NCBI GenBank assembly: GCA_013298775.1
Contig: JAAFIV010000043.1
Location: forward strand, 1-37,534
Reading direction: 5' to 3'
Source: Ignavibacteria bacterium
GTDB lineage: Bacteria > Bacteroidota > Ignavibacteria > Kapaibacteriales > UBA4661
DNA: 37,534 nt
Shown: piece after piece, positions 15,451 through 24,914 of the stretch
Layout of the letters: the number at the start of each line of letters is the position of its first letter
How positions within the stretch are numbered: the stretch's first letter is position 1
Notes under the pieces: generated by a model
The model's input: the letters and a program-made list of their open reading frames with translations, nothing else
What the model was told of the DNA's origin: nothing
Databases searched by the model: none
Made by a program: the position numbers and the translations under genes

Positions 15451-17736
15451 TTACGCATTCTTCTGTGATGCGCGTGCTTGCTGCTTGTGTGCGCTAAAAC
15501 CGATATTGAATTGCCCAAGCATGCGCTCAAGATTTGCTGCCAAGTGGCTTAAATTCTCAACCGCGAGGTTAATTTGCGCCAAGCCCGCCGAATTTTGCTC
15601 GGTAATTTGCTGAATCACTTCTGCATTGCGTAAGACTTCATCGCTTGCTTGCGATTGCTCTTCGCTGGCTGCTGCAACAGAATAAATCGAACCAGCAACA
15701 TCATTCACGCGAGCAATAATCGCATCCACAGAAGATTGCGCCCGATTTGCGGATTCTCTGCCGCGCTGCACTTCGTTCATACCTTGATTGATAGAATCCA
15801 CCGCATCTTCGGTTGCTTCCTGAATATGCTGAATCATTTCGGCAATCTGTTTCGTCGCTTTTGTGGTGCGCTCGGCGAGCTTTCGTACTTCATCCGCAAC
15901 AACCGCAAAGCCGCGTCCTTGCTCACCTGCGCGTGCCGCTTCAATTGCCGCATTCAGCGCGAGCAAGTTTGTTTGGTCAGCAATTTCGTTAATCACTTGA
16001 ATAATCTCGCCAATTTGCTGGCTTTGGCTACCGAGTTCACGCACGGTATTGGAAGAGCGTTCTACAATCGTCGCAACAGCGTTAATATCTCGTGTGGTGG
16101 CAGCAAGGATGAGACCGCTTTCGGTTGCAAGCCGCCCTGCATCTTGCGCAGCAGAGGACACGCTCATTACCTGACGGGAATTATCATTGATGCTTTGGCT
16201 CATTTGCGCAATTGCCGTAACAACGGATGTCACCTCGCTCATTTGCCGACGTGAACCATTCGACATTTCATTGACATTCGCTGCTATTTCCGTGCTTGCC
16301 GCCGCCGTAACGCTCACGCTTTCATACACTTTTTCAATAATATTGCGCAAGTTTTGTGCTGCCGATGTAAAGCCTTCAAAGAGTGCGCCTACGTCGTCTG
16401 CCTTGTCGTGATGCAGTCGTACGGTCAAATCACCTTTTGCGAAGCGGTCCATTTCTTTCAACATCACTTGGGTATTGTTCGCAAGATACTCGCTCTTCTG
16501 CTCGGATTCATACACCGCGTCGTCCACTTTCTGCTGGATTCCCGCTTTTTCTGCTTGCAAATCGTTGATACCGCGCCGAATCTGCATAATCATTGTATTG
16601 ACGGATGTTGCCAGTTCTCCAAGTTCGTCTTTATTGAGGACGTTCGACTGCGCGGCGAGATTCCCTGTTTCTACATGATGTGTTGTTTCTACAAGATTGT
16701 CAATTGCACCTTTCACGTCGCGAATGATGCGCACAACGAGAAACAGCACGAGAAGGACAATCACAATAACGACAGCGAGATTCACATACAATTTTGTTCG
16801 GAAAGTATTGATGCGCTCATAAAACAACTTATCCAGCTCATCGCTTGCGTGATACCAGAGGCTATGCCCCACGCCAGAGGTCATTTTGGTCAAATCCTGA
16901 ATATCTGATTGAGTGATGTTCATCACCTCACTTTGCACATATTTTTCCTGCAATGTTGCAGCTAAATTGCGCTGAGTATTGAGATAGATACGCAAATTTG
17001 CATCCAGAGCGGGTTTCAGATTAGCAAGAGCATTATTGTCGTAGGCAGTGGCAAAATCTGCTTCAATGCCTATCAAATGCGCACTCATCAGCACGAGCAA
17101 AACTTTTACGTCGGCACGTTCATTTGCCGTTGCCGCGCTGCGCCGAATGGCACGTTCTACCTGCAAGAGAGCTTGGTAGCGCAAATCGGTGAAATCCATC
17201 ATGCGGATAAGCACGACATCCATCACGTAGTAGGTGTCGAGGTCGGGGTCGAGAATGAGATTCGATTTATCGCCGACCCATACAACAAGATTACGGACAT
17301 CAGCAATGAGCGCGTCGTGTTCTGCTTGCGATTCTTCTGCTGTCATTGCGCTTACTTTTGAGGCAAGTAAATTCCACTTTGCAATGAGATTTGCAGAACG
17401 CGCACCAATACTGAGCGATTCAGCATATTTTTTATCTGCTTCTTGTAATTCCGCAAGTAAGGTACGAACATTATTGGCGGTACGATTGAGATTTTCCTGT
17501 GCCGTGCCGTCGCCAGTTTTTATGCGGTCTGCATAGAGGCGGTGATAGGAGAATTGCCCCAAAAGCCCTCGCAAAGGTCGTAAATACGCCGTTCCTTCAA
17601 TTTCTTTCGCTGCAAAGTCAATCCCCTTTTTCGATTCTTGAATAAAGAAAAAGAGCAGCACCGCAATCGGGATGGCAAAGCCAACGATAACGAGGGCAAA
17701 TTTCTTGCCGATGGAGAGATAACGAAGGAACTTCAT
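15451..17736 (-). CDS. Methyl-accepting chemotaxis protein with large periplasmic helical sensor
   Basis: A 761-residue receptor. Membrane helices at about 14-32 and 317-337 enclose a roughly 285-residue all-helical sensory region containing [17 protein letters not shown], a motif I associate with helical sensor domains of receptors and kinases. A HAMP domain follows ([13 protein letters not shown]...[13 protein letters not shown]), then a second HAMP-like unit ([13 protein letters not shown]). The signalling tip is [20 protein letters not shown] followed by [20 protein letters not shown]. There is no CheW-binding pentapeptide at the C-terminus. The ligand is unknown. No che genes are in the window. 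I start at [10 protein letters not shown]; an ATG three codons upstream is possible. Confidence 0.93.
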   Translation of the reverse strand: MKFLRYLSIGKKFALVIVGFAIPIAVLLFFFIQESKKGIDFAAKEIEGTAYLRPLRGLLGQFSYHRLYADRIKTGDGTAQENLNRTANNVRTLLAELQEADKKYAESLSIGARSANLIAKWNLLASKVSAMTAEESQAEHDALIADVRNLVVWVGDKSNLILDPDLDTYYVMDVVLIRMMDFTDLRYQALLQVERAIRRSAATANERADVKVLLVLMSAHLIGIEADFATAYDNNALANLKPALDANLRIYLNTQRNLAATLQEKYVQSEVMNITQSDIQDLTKMTSGVGHSLWYHASDELDKLFYERINTFRTKLYVNLAVVIVIVLLVLFLVVRIIRDVKGAIDNLVETTHHVETGNLAAQSNVLNKDELGELATSVNTMIMQIRRGINDLQAEKAGIQQKVDDAVYESEQKSEYLANNTQVMLKEMDRFAKGDLTVRLHHDKADDVGALFEGFTSAAQNLRNIIEKVYESVSVTAAASTEIAANVNEMSNGSRRQMSEVTSVVTAIAQMSQSINDNSRQVMSVSSAAQDAGRLATESGLILAATTRDINAVATIVERSSNTVRELGSQSQQIGEIIQVINEIADQTNLLALNAAIEAARAGEQGRGFAVVADEVRKLAERTTKATKQIAEMIQHIQEATEDAVDSINQGMNEVQRGRESANRAQSSVDAIIARVNDVAGSIYSVAAASEEQSQASDEVLRNAEVIQQITEQNSAGLAQINLAVENLSHLAANLERMLGQFNIGFSAHKQQARASQKNA

Positions 17737-18204
17737 AAAGCTCAAAGGAAAAAATCACGGACGAAAAAAGATTGCCCCACGACCAAGGATGAGCAAAACT
17801 TTATCGTTACCGCAAAGAGAGGGAAAAAGAAGAATACAGCAATCAGAGTTGGTGCTATCAGCGAGCGATTGCTCGGTGTTGCATTGCGCATACAATTCAA
17901 CCCAAAACACTCAAAAAGTATATTCAGTTTCAAACGTGCAATTTTAATGCCAAAATCACTATTGATGAATGACACATAGAACATATACACAACACACAAA
18001 TACGTCCGCGTACAACTAATGAATCCCAAAACGCATACTGCACGGCAGCATTCTCCAAACACAATAGAAGTTTGCAATATAGGAATTGGAATCGAAAAGC
18101 AAACACGTTGTTGAAGAATTTATTGTATTTTTATAGAAGAAATGTACGACTTTCAATCACAATGAACCACAAACACTCTTCGCTCATTATTTCCTCCAAA
18201 AACT
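17737..18204. other. 468-bp gene-free divergent intergenic region
   Basis: Separates the chemotaxis receptor (minus) from the bacilliredoxin gene (plus). AT-rich, without repeats of the families seen elsewhere. The one longer frame in it (minus strand, about 110 codons) is Phe/Cys-rich and looks accidental. It must hold the promoters of both genes. Confidence 0.5.
18108..18137 (+). promoter_or_regulatory. Possible promoter of the bacilliredoxin gene
   Basis: TTGTTG at 18108-18113, 18 bp spacer, TATAGA at 18132-18137; this would give a leader of about 60 bases before the ATG at 18205. Read by eye only, and the region is AT-rich, so chance matches are expected. Confidence 0.25.
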
Positions 18205-18564
18205 ATGACACAAATGCAGGAACTCCGCCAGCTGTCCGACCTCACAAGCGCACTGGAAGCAGCTCAAACAGGAACAACACTTCTTTTTAAGCACAGCGCA
18301 ACCTGCGACCTCAGCGCAGCAGCGTGGGAGGAATTGTTAGATTTTCTTCGCGAAAATACCGCTCCAGTGAAGGTATATTATTGCGTTGTGCAGGATGCTC
18401 GTCCTCTTTCCAACGAGATAGAATCACGCTTTGGCATTCGCCATGAAAGTCCGCAAGCAATTTTCTTGCGAAATGGTGTGCCGTATTGGAACGCTTCGCA
18501 TCGGCGTATTACCACAAAAGTTCTCCATGAACAGGCGCAAACACCGCAGGAAATGAGTGCGTAG
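18205..18564 (+). CDS. ytxJ: Monothiol bacilliredoxin-like protein (YtxJ/BrxC family)
   Basis: A 119-residue thioredoxin-fold protein. The active site is FKHSATCDLS with a single Cys34 in the TCDLS position, as in YtxJ/BrxC; RFGIRHESPQAIFLRNG (about 71-87) and the ASHRRIT segment match the family's C-terminal half. YtxJ proteins reduce bacillithiol-mixed disulfides on proteins in the cytosol. Its presence suggests that the organism uses bacillithiol or a methylated form, as reported for Chlorobi, but no biosynthesis gene lies here. An upstream intergenic region of 468 bp suggests its own promoter. The alternative of a general thioredoxin is unlikely given the motif. Confidence 0.85.
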   Translation: MTQMQELRQLSDLTSALEAAQTGTTLLFKHSATCDLSAAAWEELLDFLRENTAPVKVYYCVVQDARPLSNEIESRFGIRHESPQAIFLRNGVPYWNASHRRITTKVLHEQAQTPQEMSA

Positions 18565-18590
18565 AGCAGGTGTAGCAGCTATTCTTGTTG

Positions 18591-19010
18591 CTATTTCAAA
18601 ATCGTGACAGCAATGTTCGGATGCTTCGGATTAACCGTCATTTCTTGCGCTTTCGTGTCAATGACCACATCCATTCCTTCGAGCGGAATCGCGCCTAAAA
18701 GAATTTGCTCATCGCCTGGAATCACGACCGCATCAACGGTTGTGCGGCGATTCTTGAAGCGCACTTCGATTGGACCAACAATATCCACTGGCAACTGCGA
18801 ACCATCTGCTAAAATCGCAACTTCATCATCCACTTTCGGCACACCAAGCTGATAGCGCACGGTTTCGTTTATCGTGAGCATATACGCGCCTGTGTCCACG
18901 AGTGCGCGGACGTTCATGCGGCGTACGTCTGTCATTGGCAGTCGGTCAATGCGGGCATTAAAAATATCACCAGCATTGATGAGTTCAATATCTGCAAAAA
19001 TGAGTCCCAT
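18591..19010 (-). CDS. Clan AA (retropepsin-like) aspartic protease family protein
   Basis: A 139-residue single-domain protein. The catalytic motif is ALVDTGAYMLTIN (D39-T40-G41). The second half has the expected ILLGAIPLEGMDVVIDTKAQ strand-turn that closes the fold. Such proteins work as dimers, each giving one Asp. The substrate is unknown; short bacterial members without membrane segments are common and poorly studied. It lies 49 bp downstream of the PPC-domain gene on the same strand and converges on the bacilliredoxin gene with a 26-bp gap. Fold assignment is good, activity is inferred. Confidence 0.75.
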   Translation of the reverse strand: MGLIFADIELINAGDIFNARIDRLPMTDVRRMNVRALVDTGAYMLTINETVRYQLGVPKVDDEVAILADGSQLPVDIVGPIEVRFKNRRTTVDAVVIPGDEQILLGAIPLEGMDVVIDTKAQEMTVNPKHPNIAVTILK

Positions 19011-19059
19011 TTTAGATTCCTTGAAAATTCAGTAAAGATAGATGTACAATGAATTGCCC

Positions 19060-19638
19060 TCAACGCGGCTTCACGACTAGCTCTTTGTAGCCGCTCGCGC
19101 TGTCCAGTTCACGAGAAAAAACAGCCTCTGGCAGCACTGCAAGCAGAATTTCCGCCGTTGTGAACACGCGGCAGCCCTTCAATACATGACCGCCGACGGT
19201 GCGCCCTTCGCCATCGGAAACAGCGATGTGCAGATGCGAGCCGCTCTCCGAACCCAGCATTCCCGTCAAAGACACGATTTCAAGCGGTCCGCGAATACCT
19301 GTGCCGTTGGGTTTATTAGCAAAGCGAATAACCGCGTCGCGCAGACTTCCAACACACGTCAGCACGGATGCTGCTTTTATGCCACGCTCCTGTACAATGC
19401 GCTCCAATTCTTCCTTCACATCCATTTCTGGCGACAAGCGCAGTGCCAGCATCTTTGCGGATGATTCGACCACGCGCACTGTTGGGCGCACGATTGGCTG
19501 CGGACGAGGTGCCGCGCCTGTTTGTGGTGCTTCATCACTTTGTGCGTTTGTGGAATTCAGCATGATGTTGAGCATGAAATATAGTACCGCCAAGGTAGAT
19601 ACTATCAGCTTTTGAGGGAATGTTGTGCTGTTGTGCAT
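19060..19638 (-). CDS. Exported PPC/DUF296-domain protein
   Basis: A 192-residue protein. The start at 19638 gives MHNSTTFPQKLIVSTLAVLY, a signal peptide ending around NAQS; longer upstream readings are rejected because they would bury it. A Pro/Arg-rich linker (about 35-50) leads to a PPC domain: MLALRLSPEMDVKEELERIV, then TCVGSLRDAVIRFAN and the hallmark GSHLHIAVSDGEGRTVGGHV with its His residues. PPC domains form trimers; in plants they join AT-hook proteins, and bacterial stand-alone versions are of unknown function. The export signal argues against a DNA-binding role here. Likely co-transcribed with the aspartic protease gene. Confidence 0.8.
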   Translation of the reverse strand: MHNSTTFPQKLIVSTLAVLYFMLNIMLNSTNAQSDEAPQTGAAPRPQPIVRPTVRVVESSAKMLALRLSPEMDVKEELERIVQERGIKAASVLTCVGSLRDAVIRFANKPNGTGIRGPLEIVSLTGMLGSESGSHLHIAVSDGEGRTVGGHVLKGCRVFTTAEILLAVLPEAVFSRELDSASGYKELVVKPR

Positions 19639-19750
19639 GATTTCATCAAGGATTTGAGAATGATGAGGAACAATGCCATACAAATATACAACCCGCCGAA
19701 CAACTTGCACAGTGCCAAGTTCTTCGGCGGGTTGATGAAATCTACATGGT

Positions 19751-19834
19751 GTGAGGCTCTCGCTTCTCAAGCGAGGGTCTCACTTTCGGCAAGAGGAGGC
19801 GGAAAGCGAGAGCCTCACCAAGAAGTGAGACCCT
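19751..19834. repeat. REP-type hairpin pair
   Basis: Hairpin TGAGGCTCTCGCTT / AAGCGAGGGTCTCA (19752-19782) with a 3-base loop, followed by an inverted partner (19804-19834). The 14 bases at 19752-19765 also pair perfectly with 19804-19817. The local stem has G.T pairs at positions 5 and 7, as do the related hairpins at 13825 and 29976. It lies just beyond the secA stop and could also act as its terminator. Confidence 0.75.
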
Positions 19835-19849
19835 AGCGAAACCCCAGCA

Positions 19850-22800
19850 TTACTGCCGAATACAGCTCTTATGCCCTGCTGCACCGCAGCAATTCTTGAA
19901 CTTCTTCGCGCTATCATGCGGACAAGGGTCGTTGCGACCAATCTTTGGTGCGGTGTTCACGATTGGCGTAGCTTTTACGCCATTACCATTCTGTGCGCTG
20001 TTGGCGACGTTTGCGCTCACCGCATCCGCTACTTCGTTAATTGCCTCAGCATTTGCGTAGGTGTACTGCTCGGCGGATGGGCGCGAGAAGCGCATTGCGT
20101 TGGAGCTAATCGTGGTAAAGTTCGGCAACGCGCCTGTTGGTGCGCTTACCGAGACGTTACCATGACCGTTGCGCCCTTGCTGCTGCTCTTGCGCAGGGAA
20201 ATAGCGGAACGCAAAATTGAGCGACTCGCGGTTGATTTCCTTAATAAGCTCTACAAACAGCTTGTAGGCTTCGCCTTTGTATTCCAAAATCGGGTCTTTT
20301 TGCCCGTAGGCGCGAAGGTGGATACCTTCTTTCAATTCATCCATGCCGCGCAAGTGTTCACGCCACTTTTCGTCAATCGTTTGCAAAATTGCAATGCGCT
20401 CAACTTCTGCCATAAACTCGCTTCCGAACATCTGCTCTTTGCGATTGTAGAACTCTTCAGCGATTTCCACAATTTTCTCGACGCAGTCCTCGCGGCGCAA
20501 GGATTTAAGCTCATCCTGCGTGATTTCCATGTCAATCAGCATGGTTGTGCGAAGTTCTTCGCGGAAGTGTTCTACGTCGCCTTCGTCGTGGCAATCGTCG
20601 TACAAATCGCTGATAAATTCTTCTGCGTACTCGAAAATTTCACCGCGCATCCGCTCGCCCAACAGCGCGTGGCGACGGCGGTCATAGACAACTTCGCGTT
20701 GCTGATTCATCACGTTGTCGTACTCAAGCAAACGCTTACGAATGCCGAAGTTGTTTTCTTCCACCTTCTTTTGTGCGCGTTCCACCGACTTCGTAACCTG
20801 GTTATGCTCAATCGGTTCGCCTTCGGGGACTTTGAGAAATTGCATCACGCCCGCAATACGGTCGCCGCCGAAAAGCCGCATCAAATCGTCTTCCAACGAC
20901 AAAAAGAACTTCGTCGAACCCGGGTCGCCTTGCCGTCCCGCACGACCACGCAACTGGCGGTCAATACGCCGCGCCTCGTGGCGTTCGGTGCCAATAATCG
21001 CCAAGCCGCCTGATTCCTTCACTTTCGGGTGCAGCTTAATATCCGTGCCGCGTCCAGCCATGTTCGTCGCAATCGTAACCGCACGTGGCTGACCCGCTTC
21101 GGCAACAATTTCCGCCTCGCGTTGGTGCTGCTTTGCGTTCAAAACATTGTGTTTTACTTTGTCGCGCAGGAGCATTTTACTAAGCAATTCAGAAACCTCC
21201 ACGCTTGTCGTACCAACGAGGACAGCGCGTTCTTTCTCAACTTCGCGCTTGATTTCGTCAATCACAGCAAAGAATTTTTCGCGTTTGGTGCGATAAATGA
21301 GGTCGTTCAAATCATCGCGGACAATGGCGCGATTTGTTGGAATGACGCACACATCGAGCTTGTAGATTTCGTAAAATTCGCCCGCTTCAGTTTCCGCCGT
21401 ACCCGTCATGCCAGCGAGCTTTTTGTAAATGCGGAAATAGTTCTGAAGCGTGATAGTTGCAAGGGTTTGCGTGTCGCGCTCGACATCAACGCCTTCTTTT
21501 GCCTCGATTGCTTGGTGCAAGCCGTCCGAGTAGCGACGACCTTCCAAAATACGTCCCGTGAACTCATCCACGATTTTCACTTTGCCGCCATCCACGACGT
21601 ACTCCACATCTTTTTCGTAGAGCGAATAGGCGCGTAAAAGCTGCGTAACGGTGTGAATACGGTCGCTACGTTCCGCGTAAATGCGCATTGCAGAATCTTT
21701 GCGCAAAACGCGCTCTTCGGCGGAAATTTCCTTGTCGCCTTCAATCACCGACATTTCTGCCGCAATATCAGGAATGACGAAAAATTCTTTGTCTGCTTGC
21801 CCTGAAGTCAAGAATTCACGCCCTTTTTCGGTGAGGTCAATCTGGTGCTGGCGTTCATCAATGGAATAAAAAAGCTCTTCATCAATCTCACTCATGCGCG
21901 TACCTTGGTCGCGGAGATACTCCAACTCGGTATCGCGCATAAGGCGCATATTATCTGGGTTGGAGAGCATTTTCGTGAGTTTGTTATTCTTCGGCATTCC
22001 GCGATACGCACGAAGGAGCGCAATCCCCGCAAGGCGCGTATTTTCTTTGTCCTGCTTGTTGTCGCCTGTCGGTTGCAAGCCGCGCTCTGCCTCGCCAACA
22101 ATTTTCGCCACCAAACGCGATTGCGCTTCCACCAAACGGCGCATGGACGGGTTCATTTCCTCGTAACGATGGTCGCTCTGATGCACGGGACCTGAGATAA
22201 TAAGCGGTGTTCGCGCCTCGTCAATCAAGACCGAATCCACCTCATCCACGATGCCGAAGAAGTGCGGACGCTGCACCATATCTCGCGCATCGCCGACCAT
22301 GTTGTCGCGGAGATAATCAAAACCAAACTCGTTGTTTGTGCCGTAGGTAATGTCGCACGAATACTCTTTTTGCCGCTCGTCGGGTTCCATGTTCGAGGTA
22401 ATACAGCCCGTCGTAATGCCGAGAAAATCAAACACGGGAAGCATCCATTCGCGGTCGCGTTGGGCAAGGTAATCGTTCACCGTAATCAGGTGAACACCGC
22501 GCTGTGGCAGGGCGTTCAGGTACATCGGTGCAACGCCCACAAGCGTTTTTCCTTCGCCCGTCGCCATTTCAGAAATTTTTCCTTCGTGAATCACGATTCC
22601 GCCCATCATCTGCACATCGTAGGGAACCATATCCCAGAGTGCATCACGCCCAACGACTTTGTACTGCTTGCCCTGCAAGCGGCGACAAACCTCTTTCACA
22701 ACAGCGAAGGCTTGCGGTAAAAGTTCGTCCAATGTGTCTTGAATCGTCGCGTATTCGTCATCTTCGAGCGTTTTGATTTGGTCGTACGCATCACTTATTT

Positions 22801-23038
22801 CCTCGCCCGTAAGCTGTTCGGTGCGAAGGCGTGTGCGCAGTGCGCCCAGTTCTTGCTTAAATTCGCTCGTGCGCTCGTCAAGAATGGTGCGAAATTCAGC
22901 GGTTTTCGCTTTCAAATCCTCGTCGGACAAGGATTTCAGCGTTTCGTAGATTTCATTGATTTCATCCACGATGGGAAGCATTCGTTTCACGTCTTTATCG
23001 TGCTTGCTTCCGAAGACTTTTTCGAGAAATTTTAACAT
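19850..23038 (-). CDS. secA: Preprotein translocase ATPase SecA
   Basis: A 1,062-residue motor that drives proteins through SecYEG. Walker A is MATGEGKTLVG (about 158-168); VDEVDSVLIDEARTPLIISG marks the DEAD-box Walker B region; later GTERHEARRIDRQLRGRAGR is the arginine-finger helicase motif. An insertion of roughly 120 residues after ISGPVHQSD (with long charged helices) is of the type seen in Bacteroidota/Chlorobiota SecA and makes it longer than the about 900-residue E. coli form. The C-terminal zinc tail reads DPCPHDSAKKFKNCC, with His in place of the usual second Cys. The start has no Shine-Dalgarno sequence. Confidence 0.97.
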   Translation of the reverse strand: MLKFLEKVFGSKHDKDVKRMLPIVDEINEIYETLKSLSDEDLKAKTAEFRTILDERTSEFKQELGALRTRLRTEQLTGEEISDAYDQIKTLEDDEYATIQDTLDELLPQAFAVVKEVCRRLQGKQYKVVGRDALWDMVPYDVQMMGGIVIHEGKISEMATGEGKTLVGVAPMYLNALPQRGVHLITVNDYLAQRDREWMLPVFDFLGITTGCITSNMEPDERQKEYSCDITYGTNNEFGFDYLRDNMVGDARDMVQRPHFFGIVDEVDSVLIDEARTPLIISGPVHQSDHRYEEMNPSMRRLVEAQSRLVAKIVGEAERGLQPTGDNKQDKENTRLAGIALLRAYRGMPKNNKLTKMLSNPDNMRLMRDTELEYLRDQGTRMSEIDEELFYSIDERQHQIDLTEKGREFLTSGQADKEFFVIPDIAAEMSVIEGDKEISAEERVLRKDSAMRIYAERSDRIHTVTQLLRAYSLYEKDVEYVVDGGKVKIVDEFTGRILEGRRYSDGLHQAIEAKEGVDVERDTQTLATITLQNYFRIYKKLAGMTGTAETEAGEFYEIYKLDVCVIPTNRAIVRDDLNDLIYRTKREKFFAVIDEIKREVEKERAVLVGTTSVEVSELLSKMLLRDKVKHNVLNAKQHQREAEIVAEAGQPRAVTIATNMAGRGTDIKLHPKVKESGGLAIIGTERHEARRIDRQLRGRAGRQGDPGSTKFFLSLEDDLMRLFGGDRIAGVMQFLKVPEGEPIEHNQVTKSVERAQKKVEENNFGIRKRLLEYDNVMNQQREVVYDRRRHALLGERMRGEIFEYAEEFISDLYDDCHDEGDVEHFREELRTTMLIDMEITQDELKSLRREDCVEKIVEIAEEFYNRKEQMFGSEFMAEVERIAILQTIDEKWREHLRGMDELKEGIHLRAYGQKDPILEYKGEAYKLFVELIKEINRESLNFAFRYFPAQEQQQGRNGHGNVSVSAPTGALPNFTTISSNAMRFSRPSAEQYTYANAEAINEVADAVSANVANSAQNGNGVKATPIVNTAPKIGRNDPCPHDSAKKFKNCCGAAGHKSCIRQ

Positions 23039-23088
23039 AGAATTTTTGAAGTGAGATGTTTATTGTTGAATGCTAGATTTGAAATATT

Positions 23089-23190
23089 GCCCTCACCCCG
23101 CTCTTGCGAGCGACCCTCTCCCAGAGGGCGAGGGTGAAGACGAAAGCTCGCTCTGAAGCCCTCTCCCTCTGGGAGAGGGTTGGGTGAGGG
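23089..23190. repeat. CCCTC-type REP element, intact copy
   Basis: Starts with GCCCTCACCCCG and ends with GAGGGTTGGGTGAGGG, forming long-range inverted ends; inside are two smaller palindromes (CCCTCTCCCAGAGGG and CTCCCTCTGGGAGAGGG). It fills the space between the hypothetical gene and secA. It is the reference for the interrupted copy at 13691-14028. Confidence 0.85.
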
Positions 23191-23197
23191 TCGGATA

Positions 23198-23758
23198 CTA
23201 CAAAAACGAAATACTCTGCAAAGCCGCATCAAATGTGTCACGCAGGGCATCGTACTCATCAGGCGGCGCGGAAAAGGAGAACACAAACACGTTTTGCGCA
23301 TCTTTGGTTTTTCGTACCGTAAAAATCTTGCGTATTTTCGTCGTGGAATCGCCCATCGTTTGGCGCAGAAGAACATCTTTCGCGGGCGCACCTAAAAACT
23401 CGAAATCCCGCGTGGTTTCTATTGCCCAAGCATCTTCGTAGAATGAAAATGAGGATTGTACATACTCCTCAAGCGTGGGCAACAGCAGTGTTCCGGCGGC
23501 AACTTTGATGTAGGTTTTGGATTGCTTCCGCGCCGCATCATTGCGTAGTTTTGGCGTAATTCCAACACGTAGCGCAGGAAAGAGAAACGGCTCGCGGTCA
23601 ATATGCCAGCCCTTTGGCGCGGTAAGCGTAAAATGAAACTGTGCATCGTTAAAAATTCCTTGCCCGCCGCCGTCAAGCCCCACGAAACCTCGTCCCCACG
23701 CCGAAAGCGTGAGAAGAAGCGTGTGCATGGTCGAGTGGACAATCGTGAGGAATGACAT
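23198..23758 (-). CDS. Hypothetical protein, possibly secreted, PsbP/DcrB-like
   Basis: A 186-residue protein from the ATG at 23758 (MSFLTIVHSTMHTLLLTLSA); the hydrophobic N-terminus suggests a weak signal peptide, and a start ten codons further in is also possible. The rest alternates strands and helices: FHFTLTAPKGWHIDRE near the front and, near the end, NVFVFSFSAPPDEYDALRDT. This layout resembles the PsbP/Mog1/DcrB fold family, in which proteins of unknown role are common. No catalytic motif is visible. It precedes secA on the same strand, but a REP element lies between them. Confidence 0.55.
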   Translation of the reverse strand: MSFLTIVHSTMHTLLLTLSAWGRGFVGLDGGGQGIFNDAQFHFTLTAPKGWHIDREPFLFPALRVGITPKLRNDAARKQSKTYIKVAAGTLLLPTLEEYVQSSFSFYEDAWAIETTRDFEFLGAPAKDVLLRQTMGDSTTKIRKIFTVRKTKDAQNVFVFSFSAPPDEYDALRDTFDAALQSISFL

Positions 23759-23777
23759 ACGTCTAAGAAAGGATGAA

Positions 23778-23810
23778 AGGTGAGGGCTGAAGTTTGAAAG
23801 CCTCACACGT
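23778..23810. repeat. Degenerate REP-like hairpin
   Basis: GTGAGG at 23781-23786 pairs with CCTCAC at 23802-23807; the intervening sequence loosely resembles the hairpins at 13825 and 29976. It sits just upstream of the hypothetical gene. Weak, possibly a decayed copy. Confidence 0.35.
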
Positions 23811-23913
23811 TTGGTGGCGTTTTATTTCATGCTCGCGCATGGGGTGAACGTGCGTAAAAAGACGTGCAATATACCATTTTTTGTAAACCTAACCAATTTC
23901 AAACCAATCTGCT

Positions 23914-24171
23914 ATGACCACCGCAACACCCGATATACACTTGTTTTCCGAAGAAATGCTCCGAAAACAACTCGAAACCGCCGATGAAAAACTTGGCTAT
24001 AAAATCGTTCATTTTTACGTGGATGAGCATGGTGTACTCAGTAAGACACCAAGCACCACCACAGAGGTTTTTTATCTCTCGCCATCGGGCGGAACGCTGC
24101 GCGATAAGTCGTTTAATCTCGTAACATACAGTGCGCGGTATGATATGTATAAAGGGCTGGGCAGGGCGTAA
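23914..24171 (+). CDS. Hypothetical small protein
   Basis: An 85-residue protein beginning MTTATPDIHLFSEEMLRKQL. I do not recognise a family. An N-terminal helix (about 12-27) is followed by KIVHFYVDEHG and TEVFYLSPSGGTL strands, which looks like a small alpha/beta fold; there is no signal peptide or membrane helix. The frame is well behaved and lies between the divergent 23758 gene and a clear terminator at 24250, which supports it being a real gene. Function unknown. Confidence 0.55.
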   Translation: MTTATPDIHLFSEEMLRKQLETADEKLGYKIVHFYVDEHGVLSKTPSTTTEVFYLSPSGGTLRDKSFNLVTYSARYDMYKGLGRA

Positions 24172-24249
24172 GAGAAGGATGAAATATGAATTTTGAAGGA
24201 TGAAGCTCGAAAATTGCATCACCACTTGCATTGAGGGCTTTCAAATAGC

Positions 24250-24290
24250 AAAAAGGCTGCTTTGCCTGAATAGTGCAAAGCAGCCTTTTT
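24250..24290. terminator. Bidirectional rho-independent terminator
   Basis: Perfect 16-bp stem, AAAAAGGCTGCTTTGC (24250-24265) and its complement (24275-24290), 9-base loop, with A-run and T-run at the two ends so that it works for rpsD (minus) and for the small gene ending at 24171 (plus). Confidence 0.92.
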
Positions 24291-24311
24291 GTTGATTCAA
24301 TTTCCGAGCGA

Positions 24312-24914
24312 TTAGCGTGAGTAGTATTCCACAACGAGAGGAATTTCACAGATAATCGGTACTTCTTCGCGCGGCGGAACGTAGAGCATTTTCACGCTGA
24401 GGTTCGATTTAGAAACTTCTAAATACGCTGGCGGCGCAGAAGTGCGAATAGCTTCTTGGAAGCACACCAATTTACGGCTTTTCTCGCGGACGCTGATGGT
24501 ATCATTGATTTTCACATGATACGATGCGATATCCACTTGCTTGCCGTTTACTTCGATGTGTCCATGTGTTACATACTGGCGAGCCGCATAAATAGAGCGT
24601 GCCAAGCCTGCGCGGTAAATAACCGCATCCAAACGCGCTTCCAAAAGCTGCACGAGGATTTCACCCGTGTTGCCAAGCGAGCGTTGTGCTTTATCAACGT
24701 AGCGGCGAAGCTGACGCTCATGTACGTTGTATTGCAAGCGCAAACGTTGTTTTTCAAAAAGCTGCTTACCGTAATCCGATACTTTTGCGCGGCGTTTGTT
24801 GCCACCGTGCTGTCCGGGAGGATTTGGCTTGCGCTCCATGAGCTTGCCCGCCTTCAACGTCATCGCAATACCAAGTTTGCGCGAGAGGCGGACTTTGGGT
24901 CCTGTATAATTCAT
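24312..24914 (-). CDS. rpsD: Ribosomal protein S4
   Basis: A 200-residue primary 16S-binding protein of the small subunit. MNYTGPKVRLSRKLGIAM and the ERKPNPPGQHG segment form the N-terminal domain; the S4 RNA-binding domain (about 90-155) has RLDAVIYRAGLARSIYAARQ and HGHIEVNGKQVDI-like sequence. Length is close to the usual 200-206. It stands alone here, without the rpsK, rpoA or rplQ genes that usually accompany it. The leader (24915-25080) could host autoregulation by S4, but I see no clear structure. A strong terminator follows. Confidence 0.97.
   Translation of the reverse strand: MNYTGPKVRLSRKLGIAMTLKAGKLMERKPNPPGQHGGNKRRAKVSDYGKQLFEKQRLRLQYNVHERQLRRYVDKAQRSLGNTGEILVQLLEARLDAVIYRAGLARSIYAARQYVTHGHIEVNGKQVDIASYHVKINDTISVREKSRKLVCFQEAIRTSAPPAYLEVSKSNLSVKMLYVPPREEVPIICEIPLVVEYYSR

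Noticed and set aside
17742-18077. 111-codon minus-strand frame upstream of the chemotaxis receptor
   Set aside because: Phe/Cys-rich composition without motifs, in an AT-rich promoter region; looks accidental.
19871-21013. 380-codon plus-strand frame opposite secA
   Set aside because: Antisense shadow; secA on the other strand has all family motifs.
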